Notes under the pieces: generated by a model
The model's database searches: none
The model's input: only the letters and a program-made list of their open reading frames with translations
What the model was told of the DNA's origin: nothing
Assembly (NCBI GenBank): GCA_009599575.1
Contig: VWND01000008.1
Coordinates: forward strand, 496,001 to 560,000
Length of the DNA stretch: 64,000 nt
Direction of reading: 5' to 3'
DNA from: Blumeriella jaapii
Lineage: Eukaryota > Ascomycota > Leotiomycetes > Helotiales > Drepanopezizaceae
Translations under genes and position numbers: made by a program
In this document: positions 44,358-57,171 of the stretch, one piece after another
Layout: each line of letters starts with the position of its first letter
Numbering within the stretch: position 1 is the first letter of the stretch

Positions 44358-44856
44358 CTACTGATCGAGACGGGTTGGGAAGGTTCCGTTCTCTGTAGGA
44401 AGATATCATAAGTCCGGATCAGTACAAATTTCGGGTTGGTACTGACCGCGCTGATCGTCCCATCTCTCGCACCAGGCACTTGGGCACAATGACTTGTAGG
44501 CCAGGAAGAACTGTAACATTATCAGGATTTGATCCCCCGACGACTGCTGCTCCCGACATACCTGGCGGCACGGTGCAAAGTCCTCGCCCTTGGCTAGGAT
44601 GCACTTGTGGTAATCGACATAGTTTTGCCAGCAGTGCTTGGTCTGATTTTGATTCGGGAAGCGGGCGTCAAAGCCTAGACATTGGGGTCAACTGCAATCC
44701 GTTCGGGCACTTCGGGCTCTCGAGGTCTCTCATACCAGCTGGGCAGAGGTTAGCATTCAGGTCGTCATTACGGTCCGGGGCCACCGAGGAGAGGAGAGCT
44801 TGCGACTGACCAGTGACAAATTTGAAGGGCTTAGTCTCGCGGTCTGAGTCGGACAT
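44358..44856 (-). CDS. COX12: Cytochrome c oxidase subunit 6B (Cox12)
   Basis: Exons 44856-44811, 44674-44562, 44510-44447 and 44392-44358 give 85 residues. The twin Cx9C-type pattern is readable: [11 protein letters not shown] and later [12 protein letters not shown], with the invariant [15 protein letters not shown] before it and [11 protein letters not shown] after it. Cox12 is an intermembrane-space subunit of complex IV near the cytochrome c site. It is imported through the Mia40 disulfide relay and helps deliver copper to Cox2. Length and motif spacing match the family. It shares a 235-bp divergent promoter with the B12D-like gene. Confidence 0.94.
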
Positions 44857-45091
44857 CTTTGCAATTGGGTATGCGGAATCGAGGTGAGGGGAGTTGTGTC
44901 TTGCGGGTGGAGGTCAAGTGAAGCAAGAGAGGCGTGAGGTCGTCGGTCGGCGGTCCGTCCTTGGAGGTCCACTTCGGCTACCGTTTACAGGCTAGCTGCG
45001 CAGGTCCGGAGGAACACCACTCTCCAACCTTCCTGTCACTCCCTTTGTTGTTTACAACGATCTACTTATACTTTGGTAGCCACTCCTCAAC

Positions 45092-45564
45092 ATGCAGCCA
45101 ACTGCGACTCTCAAGTTGTTCCAGCCTACTCGGCGATTGATGGCGGCTCAGCCAGTAAGTTGCGCCGTCTTAGAGTTCCAATGTTAACAAACCACTGACG
45201 AAATTGATCGCAGAATGAGGACCACCGTGGTACGTAATTGGATTCTGGGTTGCGATATATACGAAGGGGGAGAAAGCTGGACGAGTCAATCAACTGGCGT
45301 ACCAGAAAGCCAGCGGAAGGGTTAGGGCTGACCGAATGGCGTTGCAGCTCACACCATTTCCCAACGACTACGAACCCTCCGAAAGATTCCTCCGGAGTTG
45401 ATCCCTCTCGGTGAACACCTTCGACCCTGGAATGTTTGAGTACATGTTAATGTGGTCCAGGGATTGTTGTGGCCGTCGCTGTGGGAGCTGCCGGCTACTC
45501 CTTGACCCGAAAGCTCGTTGTTGACAAGCAAATGCGTCTCAGTCGCCAGAACAGAAAAGACTAG
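45092..45564 (+). CDS. B12D/NDUFA4-like small mitochondrial membrane protein
   Basis: Exons 45092-45154, 45214-45229 (16 nt), 45348-45410 and 45461-45564 give 81 residues. The first ~20 residues are basic and hydroxylated (TLKLFQPTRRLM), a plausible presequence. HTISQRLRTLRKIPPELIPL precedes one transmembrane helix (GIVVAVAVGAAGYSL), and a short basic tail follows (TRKLVVDKQMRLSRQ). The Pro-glutamate-aliphatic-Pro-Leu start, glycine-rich single helix and RKL...D...R tail resemble the MLRQ/B12D family, whose animal member NDUFA4 is a complex IV subunit. The assignment rests on this short pattern. Its divergent partner is COX12. Confidence 0.65.
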
Positions 45565-45998
45565 ACGGCAATCGGAGGCCGGCGTATGAAGCGGTGGAGT
45601 GTATTGAAGGATGTTATGGACTTCCGGGGCGGCGAAGGATGTACAAAGTGAACCGAGCCCTTGTTTTGATATCGATACCTATGTAGCGTCCCTATCATAC
45701 TGGTGCTAAGCAGGTCTCTCATTCCAGTGAAACAAAGCTCTCTTAACCTTAGGATATACGTCGATTTTCCATTCTGAAAACCCAGAACCCGTGCTAAGTC
45801 TGGGGACATGCTCATTTCTTTGATCTTGGAAATTCGACTGTCTTGGCTTCGTTGTAGACCTTACAATTGACTATTTCATCAACACTGCCCGAAATTGACC
45901 TGTAACTCCAGGAAATACTGCCTCCGTTATAACGCCGCTGAATTGCCCATGATCGCTTCTGAAATGCCCATCTTCATGCTTCACACGCAAAAACCCCA
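45565..45998. other. Convergent 3' region
   Basis: These 434 bases between two convergent stops have no coding signal recognised. Confidence 0.5.
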
Positions 45999-46574
45999 TC
46001 ACGCTGGTTTGGGCCCAGCTACATCCAGTCCTTCCAGGCCTTGCATGGGATCGTAAGGGACGTCCTCAGCGCCTGATTTTGCGCGATCAGCAGCAAGCTT
46101 GTCCTCCTCACTAACGGCGTTTTCTGCAAGCCAACCCTCCTAAAATTAAAGTCAGAATTTGATGATGCCATAGAATTCACCAGAAGTAAATCACACTTAC
46201 TTGCTCCCATAAAGCAGTCTTGCTTCCCAGACCCTCGTTGACATTCTTCGGCGGCTTAGCAGCAGAGACTTTGATCACCTTGCCAAACAGCTCAGCTCCT
46301 TCCATGTTGTCGATAGCATCTTTCGTGTCGTCGGGGTCCTCAAACTCTACATATCCAAAGCCTCGGTGAAGTTCCACAGAGTTTGGTCCATCAGGTTTTC
46401 TGCATCGAATAAGCTGATGCTCCCAAAACAAGTCTCACATGGAAGCACTCACGGGAGGGAGACATCTGCGATTTCTCCGAAGGGCAAAAATGCTGCGTGA
46501 AGATTTGCTGCGTTTACCATAGGGGCTAAGCCGCCCACATACACTGTTGCTTTCCAGCGCGCTTGATCGGACAT
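45999..46574 (-). CDS. RRM protein of the CYP33/PPIE type
   Basis: Exons 46574-46453, 46399-46201 and 46139-45999 give 153 residues. One RNA recognition motif covers residues ~7-85: RNP2 is KATVYVGGLA, the helix is ANLHAAFLPFGEIADVSLP, RNP1 is RGFGYVEFE, and the end is DAIDNMEGAELFGKVIKVSAAKPP. This order and the ATVYVGGL start resemble the RRM of cyclophilin E (CYP33), but no cyclophilin domain follows; the tail is short and acidic (SGAEDVPYDPMQGLEGLDV). Stand-alone versions are common in Pezizomycotina. A role in splicing or chromatin is likely by family, not shown here. It is divergent from SEC31 (292 bp between starts). Confidence 0.85.
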
Positions 46575-46866
46575 TATGTGGCTTCTGGGTAAATGTTTCT
46601 CAAGTCGTTCGGGCTTTCCCATTGCTTCTGTCGGATGAACCTCGGGGTCACGTGTGGCTAGATTTCGGAACAGATCATCTTGAACTCCAACATTCAAGCG
46701 CCCCTTTGCTCGCAAGTTCTGCCATCTATCACCTCTCAAGGGACGTCCCATTCATTTTCAATTGCGCACCTTTCTCTAGCAGGGTGAATTTGCGAATTTC
46801 TCTCATTTCCCTCGGCGACAAAGGTACGCCCACGCAGATTTCCTGTTGAAGCAAAACGTTCGCAGA

Positions 46867-49800
46867 ATGGTACGCCTACGGGAGATACCTCGCACGGCAG
46901 CCTTTGCTTGGTACCCGGGAGCAGACTCTCCTCTGGTCGTCACCGGAACCCGAGCTGGAGCAATCGACGCGGATTTCTCGGACGACACGAAACTAGAGCT
47001 ATGGGATTTGAGCTTGGATGACTTGGGCCAAGGTGTTGAGCTCCAGCCTGTTGCCAGTATTAATTCGGAGTCGCGGTAGGTGCTGTAGTATTGCTGCAAA
47101 TTAGGATGCGTGCTTACGATCGTCTTCAGCTTCCACGATATTGCATGGGCGCCTGCCAATGCGGATCATCCCAAGGGCATAATCGCTGGAGCTCTCGAAA
47201 ATGGATCATTGGTGTTATGGGATGCCGAAAAGCTCTTTAAAGGGGCCGACGATTCTTTCATGTCACAGACGACGAAACACAGCGGCGCTATCAAGTCACT
47301 TCAGTTCAACCCGTTGAAGCCTCAAATTCTGGCAACTGCTGGCGCAAAGGGCGAGTTATTTATTTACGACGTCAACGATATCCAGAATCCATTCCGACTG
47401 GGCACTGCAGCAGCACGGTCCGATGACCTTGAGTGTGTAGCTTGGAACAGAAAGGTTTCCCATATTTTGGCAACAGGTGGAAGTGGCGGCTTTGTGACAG
47501 TCTGGGACTTAAAGACAAGGAAAGCATCTCTTACTCTGAACAATAACCGCAAGGCAGTGGCAGCTATTGCCTGGGATCCGAACAATGCTACAAAGCTGCT
47601 GACAGCCACACCGGACGACGCAGCACCAGTCATACTTCTGTGGGATCTGCGAAATTCCAATGCCCCGGAACGTACACTCCAGGGCCACGACCAAGGCATT
47701 TTGTCTCTCTCGTGGTGCCAGCAAGACAGTGACCTGTTACTATCTTGCGGAAAGGACAATAAGACGATTGTTTGGAACCCGCAATCTGGAGAACGCCTAG
47801 GCGAATTTCCTGAAGTCACAAATTGGACCTTCCAGACCAGATTCAATCCCCACAACCCGGCTCTGTCCGCTACAGCGTCTTTCGATGGCAAGATTTCCAT
47901 CCAGACGTTGCAAAACACCAATCCAGTAGATACGCAAACTCCGGTGCAAGGTACTGACCCCGAGGACTTCTTCACTAAAGCCCAGACGCAACCGCAGGGT
48001 GCTTCCTTCTCTCTACGCAAAGCACCAAAATGGCTCGAGAGACCAGTAGGTGCTTCGTTTGGATTCGGAGGAAAGTTGGTTAGTTTTGGCCTATTGCCAA
48101 CTGCGGCAGGGCAGCACCGATCTTCCAAGATTCAAATATCCGACTTCACTGTTGATTCCGATGTTGGGAAAGCTACAGAAGCTTTCGAGGCCGCTCTTGT
48201 AGCTGGCGATATCGGCAGCATTTGTGCATCTCACATTTCGAAGGCTAAGAGTGAAGATGAGAAGGTGGATTGGAAGGTCATCGAGACTCTTATTGCTGAG
48301 AACCCTCGGAAGGGTGTCACAGAGTACTTGGGATTTACGCAAGAGATAGAAGAATCACTCAATGGTACCGAAGATGTCGATTTGGACGATTCTAAGCCCG
48401 GGAACACCGAAGAAGGGGCCGATGGCACACCGCCAAAGAACAACAGGTTGTCTTCGCTCTTTACAGATGGTGCCGAGGGAGAAGACTTCTTGTCCAGTAT
48501 TGCGGCCACAAAGGGTGCCAAGACTGACAATCCCTTCCATCTATTTGCTGACTCGGACTCTGTTTCGGAGAAGCAAATCACGAAAGCGTTGATGTTGGGC
48601 CAATTTGAAAAGGCCATGACTATCTGTCTGAAGGAAGACAAGATCGCTGATGCACTCATCATTGCAAATTGTGGCGGGAAAGAGCTGCTAGAGAAGGCAC
48701 AGGCAGCATATCTTTCACGGAAGACAGAAGGTCCGAATTATTTACGTCTTTTGACATCTGTGATTGGTAAGAACCTCTGGGATGTGGTCTATAACGCGGA
48801 TCTTGTCAATTGGAAAGAGACCATGGCAACGCTTTGCACATACGCGGACCCGAATGAATTCCCAGACTTGTGCGAAGCACTGGGTGACAGAATCATGGAA
48901 ACCGGCTCTTCCAAAGACGCATCCTTCTGCTACCTTGTTGGTTCGAAACTCGAGAAGGTCGTTGGTATTTGGATCACAGAACTGCAGGAGGCCGAGAAAG
49001 ACGGCATCGCTGATCCCAACGGAGAATCGTCATCATTCTCTGTCCACGCCCGCACCCTCCAGAACTTCATTGAGAAAGTGACGGTATTCCGAGATGTCAC
49101 AAAGTTTGAAGACTCAGAGCAAGCCTTGACTTCTGACTGGAAACTCACTCCTTTGTATGAGAAGTACAACGAGTATGCTGAAATCGTGGCAGCTCACGGT
49201 CACTTGTCTATTGCCGAGAGGTACCTTTCGCTGTTGCCTACCCAATACCCAGCAGCCGAAGTTGCTCGTAACCGAGTTCAACTTGCCTCGAGAAAGGGGG
49301 CCCCAGCTCAAGCAGTGAAGCCAAGTCAGCCGTCTCTCAATGTAAGAGCCCCGACACGACCTCAGCAGGGCTACCAGCCAGTTGGGGCTCCTGCTGCCAC
49401 ACCAGCTCGACAAGCGACACCTGTGTCAAACCCGTATGCTCCTCCGTCAGGATATCAACCTCCTCAGCAAGCAGGAGTCTATGGAGGATACAACCCTGGC
49501 AATAGCGGCTACGGAGCTGTTCCTACTCCCAGTTATGGAGCCCCTCCGCCAGCATTTGGCGCACCACCTCCACGGAACATTGCGCCATCTGCTGGGCCTC
49601 CCCCGGCGTCTCAGCGAAAGAACATGGAGCAATGGAACGACACTCCGATGGTGACCAAGATCGCCCCTGCAAGAAGAAGTACCCCTGCGACGGCTCCCAT
49701 AACCACTCCATTTCCAAATCAACAGGCTGCCTCTATGCCTCCTCCATCCGGTCCATATGGGTCGAGAGTGACACCCACTCCCCCTCCGCCGCCGCCCAAG

Positions 49801-50684
49801 GGCTCTGCTCCCCCTCGGGTGAGCTCTCCGTTGACGGCTGGCTACCCACTCGCGGCACAACCTGGCCGACCTTCTTCAGCGGTAAACCAATATGCTCCTC
49901 CGCAGGCAAGCCCTCCAGCGCAGCAATTCAACTATCCTGCTCCGTCCCCGAGCATTCCTCGTGGTCCGTCTCCCTACAATCCTGCCCCATCAGGACCCCC
50001 CCCTTCCAACAGATATGCTCCTGCACCTGCAGCGCAACAGTACTCTCAGCCACCTATGCCTCCAGCTCAAATTGCTCCCACCTGCCCAGGGTGGCAGTCG
50101 ACCACCACCATCATCGAACCCATACGCTCCGGCTGGAAACCCGCCTCAGAACCAGTACCCTTCATCTCAACCTCCTCAGCAAGCTGGGCAAGGTCCGCCT
50201 CCCCCTTCGGCAGGACCAGGCTCTCGTCCCCCAACTGGCCCTCCCCAACCCACTTCGGCTGCAGCCCCTCCTCCCGCTAAGGCCAAGCATCCATCTGGTG
50301 ACCGCTCTCACATCCCTCCGACAGCTCAAAAGTTAGTTGAGATCTTCAGCACTGAGATGCAACGCGTTACCTCCAAGGCGCCTGCTTCATTCGCCGCGCA
50401 AGTTAAGGATACGCAGAAGAGACTGAACATTCTCTTCGACCATCTGAACAATGAGGAGCTCATCAGGCCTGATACCATCCAACGACTGACCGAGCTTGCG
50501 GATGCACTGCAGGCCAAGAATTTCGAGGTCGCGGCACGATTGCAGGTTGATATTCAGCGCGAGAAGACGGACGAGTGTGGTAGTTGGATGGTAAGTCCAC
50601 TCTCATTGGGGATTGTTGGCCGAGACTAACGCGTTACAGGTTGGAGTGAAGCGACTGGTCAGCATGAGCAAAGTTACTCCTTAA
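46867..50684 (+). CDS. SEC31: COPII coat outer subunit SEC31, one frame break
   Basis: Exons 46867-47075, 47130-50590 and 50640-50684 encode 1237 residues if one base is removed. Residues 1-~330 form a WD40 propeller ([44 protein letters not shown]). The ACE1-type helical solenoid follows ([39 protein letters not shown]). A long Pro/Gln-rich segment binds Sec23 and stimulates Sar1 in the family. The C-terminal domain is helical ([38 protein letters not shown]). Sec31 with Sec13 forms the outer cage of ER-to-Golgi vesicles. At CCC 50077-50079 the frame shifts by +1, between MPPAQIAP and [10 protein letters not shown]. Deleting one C gives exactly 1238 codons including the stop. The gene is essential in yeast, so an overcalled base is the likely cause. 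Confidence 0.93.
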
Positions 50685-51211
50685 GCAGCTAGCTAGCTCC
50701 CTTTTGGCAAGTAGGTCGGATGAAGGTTGCTGGGAAGTGTGGAAAAGGGGACTGGTTGCCACAGCCGAGTTTAGCCATGTTGTGCTTGTAAAATGAGTAT
50801 TGGTAGAAGAAGCATGAACGATTGAGTGAGTGCCAGCTCGAGCACCAGATGAAGAGTCTGGTTGTGTATCACGTGATATTTCTCTTGGCATCACGTGTAA
50901 GTCCCGCTCGCCGGCATTTGATGAGTCAGCTAGACCCCGACCGATCTCGGTTCTGCTCCCCGCCTTTTCCTTTCCCGGGATGCAGTTGATTTCCAAATCG
51001 CATTTCGTCACTCGCTTTTTTTTTCAGAGCCGTGAATACAAATACTCACCACCGCCCACAATCACATCAACCACCCTCACCCACAAATCCCACATCTTCT
51101 TCTCTCCCAATCTCCATCCTTCTTCTTTCTACCAGACATACCACAGCCTCTCCCTGCAGCACCCATCAATCTCCTCTTACACACAATCACATCCATACAC
51201 CGACCGCCATC
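50685..51211 (+). promoter_or_regulatory. Homocitrate synthase promoter with Gcn4/CpcA and E-box sites
   Basis: TGAGTCA, the exact consensus of the Gcn4/CPC1/CpcA bZIP factor, lies at 50922-50928, about 285 bases upstream of the ATG. TCACGTGA (50869-50876) and TCACGTGT (50891-50898) are E-box type sites 15 bases apart. In filamentous fungi CpcA activates many amino-acid biosynthesis genes under starvation, which suits a lysine-pathway enzyme. The leader from about 51040 is CA/TC-rich. Confidence 0.65.
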
Positions 51212-52975
<1,764 letters not shown>

Positions 52976-53361
52976 GCCAATGCAAAAGCCGAAACACGAC
53001 AAAATCTGTTGGGACGAATTTCTTAGAAAGATTTTCTTAGGTGTTAAAAAACGGCGGCTACGGCGTAAGATTACTTTGAGCAGACGAAAATTTTCCAAAG
53101 GTGATTGTTACGAACACCGGGTAGATGCTCTGGTTGCCGCTAGGTAGACAGACCTCTTTGCATAGTTTGATAGTGGAGCTTGTGGATGGGTAGCTGGTTG
53201 GCGCTTTTTTGGCTTTGTTCTCATGTATACATACGACGACGGGGAAGTCTGCACGAAACAAACATGGGGTTGAATAAAGCCACAAATAATCGAGAAGTTC
53301 TCCACCAGGAGTCTAGAGAAGAAAACGTTCTTTCCCGTTCTTGCCTGCTCGCACAAAGGAA

Positions 53362-53510
53362 AGTGTTTGAAATGTGGACGTAGCAAATTAGATGTGTACC
53401 TACTTCAAGAAGCATCTCACCAGTAAGTAGGCAGGCATTCAGAGTGTTTGAATCTGGACGGAGCAGAATAGATGTTTACTTCAAGAAGCATCCGCCAGCA
53501 GGCAGGCGTT
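53362..53510. repeat. Imperfect tandem duplication, two ~70-80 bp copies
   Basis: Copy 1 (53362-53440) and copy 2 (53443-53510) both begin AGTGTTTGAA and share GGACG, TAGATGT, ACTTCAAGAAGCATC and GGCAGGC in the same order, with small indels. Confidence 0.85.
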
Positions 53511-53596
53511 GACCAGGACCAGGATGCGCTCCTGGCTTTTCCCATGGCAGAATTCTGGCACAGGAGTTAGGATTGGCAATGAAATGCTACGTACCT

Positions 53597-53623
53597 TACC
53601 TACCTACGTACAGTAGGTAGGTA
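53597..53623. repeat. 11-bp inverted repeat with 5-base loop
   Basis: TACCTACCTAC (53597-53607) and GTAGGTAGGTA (53613-53623) pair perfectly around GTACA. It could act as a hairpin or terminator-like structure between convergent genes. Confidence 0.9.
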
Positions 53624-53714
53624 TGTTCTGCACATCACCTCAACAGCTGTCTCGCTCGTGCCTCCCGTCCCGACCGCAAAGATACATCAATCTTTATTTT
53701 TATACCACACTCAT

Positions 53715-53744
53715 ACTCGCACTCGCACTCGCACTCGCACTCGC
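53715..53744. repeat. ACTCGC hexamer microsatellite, five copies
   Basis: Five exact copies head to tail, just beyond the stop codon of the GEP3-type gene on the opposite strand. Confidence 0.95.
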
Positions 53745-53893
53745 ACTTGACTCGCCCCTCTTGGGCCCTGAAGAGGGAGGCTATGTCCATGATCGTACAT
53801 ACATACATAGAGTAGATACATATATACATACACACATGTGTGACTACAAAGAAGGGTATTTAACAGACATCTTCTCAGATTCGCTCACTGTTG

Positions 53894-56145
53894 CTATGCA
53901 GGCCCGTCTCTCCGCCTCTTCTTCTTCTTCTCAAGCTTCTTCGCGCCCTTCATGCTCTTCCGCGGGCGGCCCTGCAACGTCCCCTTGAGTGGCTTGTTCG
54001 CCACGCACAACCAGGCATTCAGCGGCCTCCTCGCCGCCACGAACCTGCCCTCGGGCGAGAAGACCTCCACCGCAGGCCAGCTCGGGTCGATGTACCCGGG
54101 ATCGGCATCGGCGTCGGGATGCGGTTCCATCTCCCACGCCGGGTCCCAGTCTCGGGTGGGCAGGGCGGACGTCGCGCCGGGCCGCTTGCGGATCTGGCAC
54201 ACGAGCTCGACCCAGCCGCAGCCCTCGATCAGGATGTCGACTGACATGACTCTGAAGGGCAGGCGCGCGGGCTTGATGCCGACGGCGTCGCGGGCGGTGA
54301 TGGGGCCGGCGCGCTGGCGCGTAACGTCCCATTTCAAGGGGAAGGTCCCCGCGGACGCGATCCGCTCCCCCGTGCCCGGCAAAGCGATGTTCTCGACCTT
54401 CGATTCGCGCGTCTGCTCTTGGGTGCCGATGGCTTTCTCCGTAGACGTGCGATGGGCTTCGAGGGGCGTGAATGCGTAGGCGAGGAACGTCAGGTCGGGC
54501 GTCGTAGGCGTGATGCGTATGAAGCCGCCCAGGAGAAGAGACTGCCCTGGCTTGATGGTTTGCTGTTCGGGCGTGACGCGAGAGCGCATGACCAGACTGG
54601 GCCGATGTTCGGGCTGCACGTAGAGCTCGAGGTCACCGCGTGAGAGGCCAGGCAGGTCGATCAGCTCGCCTTTCCCATTGCCGAAGCGGAGACGGATTGG
54701 TGAGGCTGTTGTGCCTGGGAGGGAAGACACGAGTGGCATTGTCGGGTAGTCGATCTCTGGCTGGACGGGAGGGAGGAGAGAGGAAGCATCGAGGGACGTG
54801 ACTAGACTGTCGAAGTCGTCAGATGCGGCGCGGAGCTCCGAATCTGCTGTAGATGCTCTTTCCACAGGCCTAGGGGACTCGGATTCGTCCTCCATAGCTG
54901 TCCGATCAGCCTCTTCGGCTTCATGCCTGGCCTCCTCGGTCTCCGCCTCAGTCTCCTCGATCGCATCTTCCATGTTCTTGTTTACCTTCCCCATGCTTTC
55001 ATTCTTACCACCCACCCCCGAGTTTAACGCGCCAGATTCGTTCAGAACTGCCTCCTTGGAGAACCTGGTTCCCGTCCGTCCTTTCGGAAACACGTTGCTG
55101 AACAGTTGACTCTTTCCCACGTTAACCTTACCCACCATCCAGCCAGCGCCGCCGCGTCTGTAGATATCTTGGCACAGTTCCTTCGTCCACCAATTCGCCT
55201 TCGCACTCACGCAATGGACATTCCCCAGCCGCATATCATTCCCGGATCTGCCCAAAGCATCGCGGAGAACCGCGCGTAGATACGGCATCTTGGAATCGAC
55301 CTGTGTTTTCAGAGGGGCGAGTAAGTCGGCTCTGGTGATGATGAAGCTGATTTGCGTCTTTCGCCCATGGGAGAATCGTCCCGTTTTGGATCTCCTGTTG
55401 AGCGACCTCAGCGGGCTTGCCCCGAGTCGCTTGTGCAGCCCGGGAATCAGCGACATGGGGAAGTCCGCGGCGTCGAGGACGTGGTACACATGGTTGTATT
55501 TGTATGGAGATTCGGCTATAGTATCTTCGATATCTTGGATAGATGGGTGGTGAATGGACACTCCGGATTCGTGATGTCTTAGCTTGTGGCACCTCTCGCA
55601 CACAGGCGCTTCAACAACTCTGGCTACGAAGTAGTGAGTAACAGCGGAGGACGTGTAGGTGTATTGTGTTCCTGACCTGGCTTTTCTACGTCCCCGAGAT
55701 CCAGGTCTATTCCCTCAGAAGACGCTCTTTCTAGCGCCTCCTTTAAAATCCGCCCTTCGGAAGATGACCCCGTACTCGGAGAATCTTCCAAGTATTCCTT
55801 GACTGCCCTCCTCTTCAGGCTGAAATATCCGGGGCCTTCCTTATCCACCGTCTGCGAGAGAGCTCCACACCCGGAACATTGCTGCGGTAATCTTCGAACA
55901 GACGTGGCGTGAGGTCTTGCAGTTGGAGCCTTCGGAATCGTCGGTGGAGAGGCCGGACTTGAGCTGGTGATCGACCTTGTGTCTCTCCTCTGCGAAGCTG
56001 TCGAAAATCTTGGTCGTTGTGTATGCAGATGTCGAATCGGTCGAGACACTCTCAAGATGCCAGGACACAGAAACGTGGGAATATCTGCCACCGATATGCC
56101 CACCTTCTCAACCAATCCTCGAGCAATGTTGGTCCTTGTCGCCAT
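53894..56145 (-). CDS. GEP3: GEP3/YqeH-type circularly permuted GTPase, mitochondrial
   Basis: Exons 56145-55677 and 55617-53894 give 730 residues. The N-terminus is basic and hydroxylated, as for a presequence. A split zinc-ribbon follows: CSGCG with PGYF, then CERCHKLRHH after the exon junction. GTPase motifs appear in permuted order: G4-like ITRADLL, G5-like CVSAK, then G1 GKVNVGKS, then G3 DLPGLSRGD. This 4-5-1-3 order defines the YqeH/YlqF class. Yeast Gep3 (Mtg3) is needed for mitochondrial small-subunit rRNA processing and interacts genetically with prohibitins. A long acidic insertion (EETEAETEEARHEAEE) lies between G1 and G3, and the C-terminus ends in a KKLEKKKKRRRD cluster. It is divergent from the mL61 gene with 213 bp between starts. 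Confidence 0.88.
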
Positions 56146-56358
56146 AGTCCTTCCATGCGTAGAGAGGTGCGACTGTTGTCGCCGTGTGTGGCTCGAAATT
56201 CTTTATTTACATTCTATCCCGCCAGTAATTATTTTCGACAGGGGTCCCTTAGCGCGAAAGCTAACATATTTCACCTGGAAGCTCGACTCCATTTTGATTT
56301 CCATGGCTGTGTGGCCTTGTCCGACGACGAGATACCTTCAAGCACACACACATCCACA

Positions 56359-57171
56359 ATGGTGGCCATTGTAAAGCGCATGCGAAAGCTGAGATCCGTA
56401 AGCATGCCCGTACACACTGTCCTCTTGTGCTGGTCTCCAAGCTGACGATACACCATCTGTAGAGGGTAGACGAACCCCACGAGCACGCACATCCAGATCC
56501 CAATTGACGCGGCTTGCAGTTACTCGCCATAAGGGTCGGTCCCGGAGCAGCAGTATTGCCGCCCGAGGTAACGAGGATACACATGGACTTTGCGCGCGAC
56601 ATCGAAGACGGACACTATGGACCAAGGTACATCTATGCTCCCCTCTGCTCCCCCGCCCCCTCCGCTGTCGAACCACCACCACTCACCACTCCTCCCCACG
56701 CAGGAAGTTCTGGCGCAACTGCCTCCCGCGACTGAAGTACCACAACCCGGCCGTCCCCATGACGGTCAACCGCACCAACGACCAGGCCGGCCCAGCCCTG
56801 ATGACGATTCACTTCACCAGCCCGGAAGCGGCAGCCAACATCAAGACGGAGATCTCCTCCACGAGCGACGCGCAGACGTCCAGCGGCCCCGTGCCGGAAT
56901 CGAGGGCCGGCCCGCCGACGGAGCGAACGGAGACGATCAACATGAAGCATAGACCGGAGTCGGAGATCCTGGATCAGTTGCTGACGCTGACGAAGGCGCG
57001 CGTCGTGAAGGCGACGGCAGACGAGACCCGGCAGATCCAGGAGATCGAGGAGCAGAATGCGAGGAGTGAGAGGGACCGCATTTTAATGCCGAGGTCTTTG
57101 CGAAGAAGAAACGAGAGGAGGCTATCTTGGCTGCGGCCATGGGATCAACGGGAGACTCGCTGCTGAACTGA
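56359..57171 (+). CDS. MRP49: Mitochondrial large-subunit protein mL61 (Mrp49), one frame break
   Basis: Exons 56359-56397, 56520-56626 and 56704-57171 encode about 204 residues after adding one base. The start MVAIVKRMRKLRS joins LLAIRVGPGAAVLPP, EVTRIHMDFARDIEDGHYGPR and KFWRNCLPRLKYHNPAVPM. This is the L51/S25/CI-B8 thioredoxin-like domain of fungal Mrp49/mL61, a 54S subunit protein. As written, the frame runs to a TGA at 57164-57166 with a tail unlike the family. Adding one T to the run 57081-57084 instead gives FNAEVFAKKKREEAILAAAMG and a stop at 57169-57171, which looks like a genuine helical C-terminus. I prefer the corrected version. Confidence 0.85.

Larger units (their letters stand above)
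52976..53893. other. Intergenic region with several repeats
   Basis: No gene seen in 918 bases between convergent genes. It holds an imperfect tandem duplication (53362-53510), an inverted repeat (53597-53623) and five copies of ACTCGC (53715-53744), each listed separately. Confidence 0.6.

Noticed and set aside
53715..53744. CRISPR-like or minisatellite array
   Set aside because: Pure hexamer microsatellite without spacers, in a eukaryotic nuclear context.
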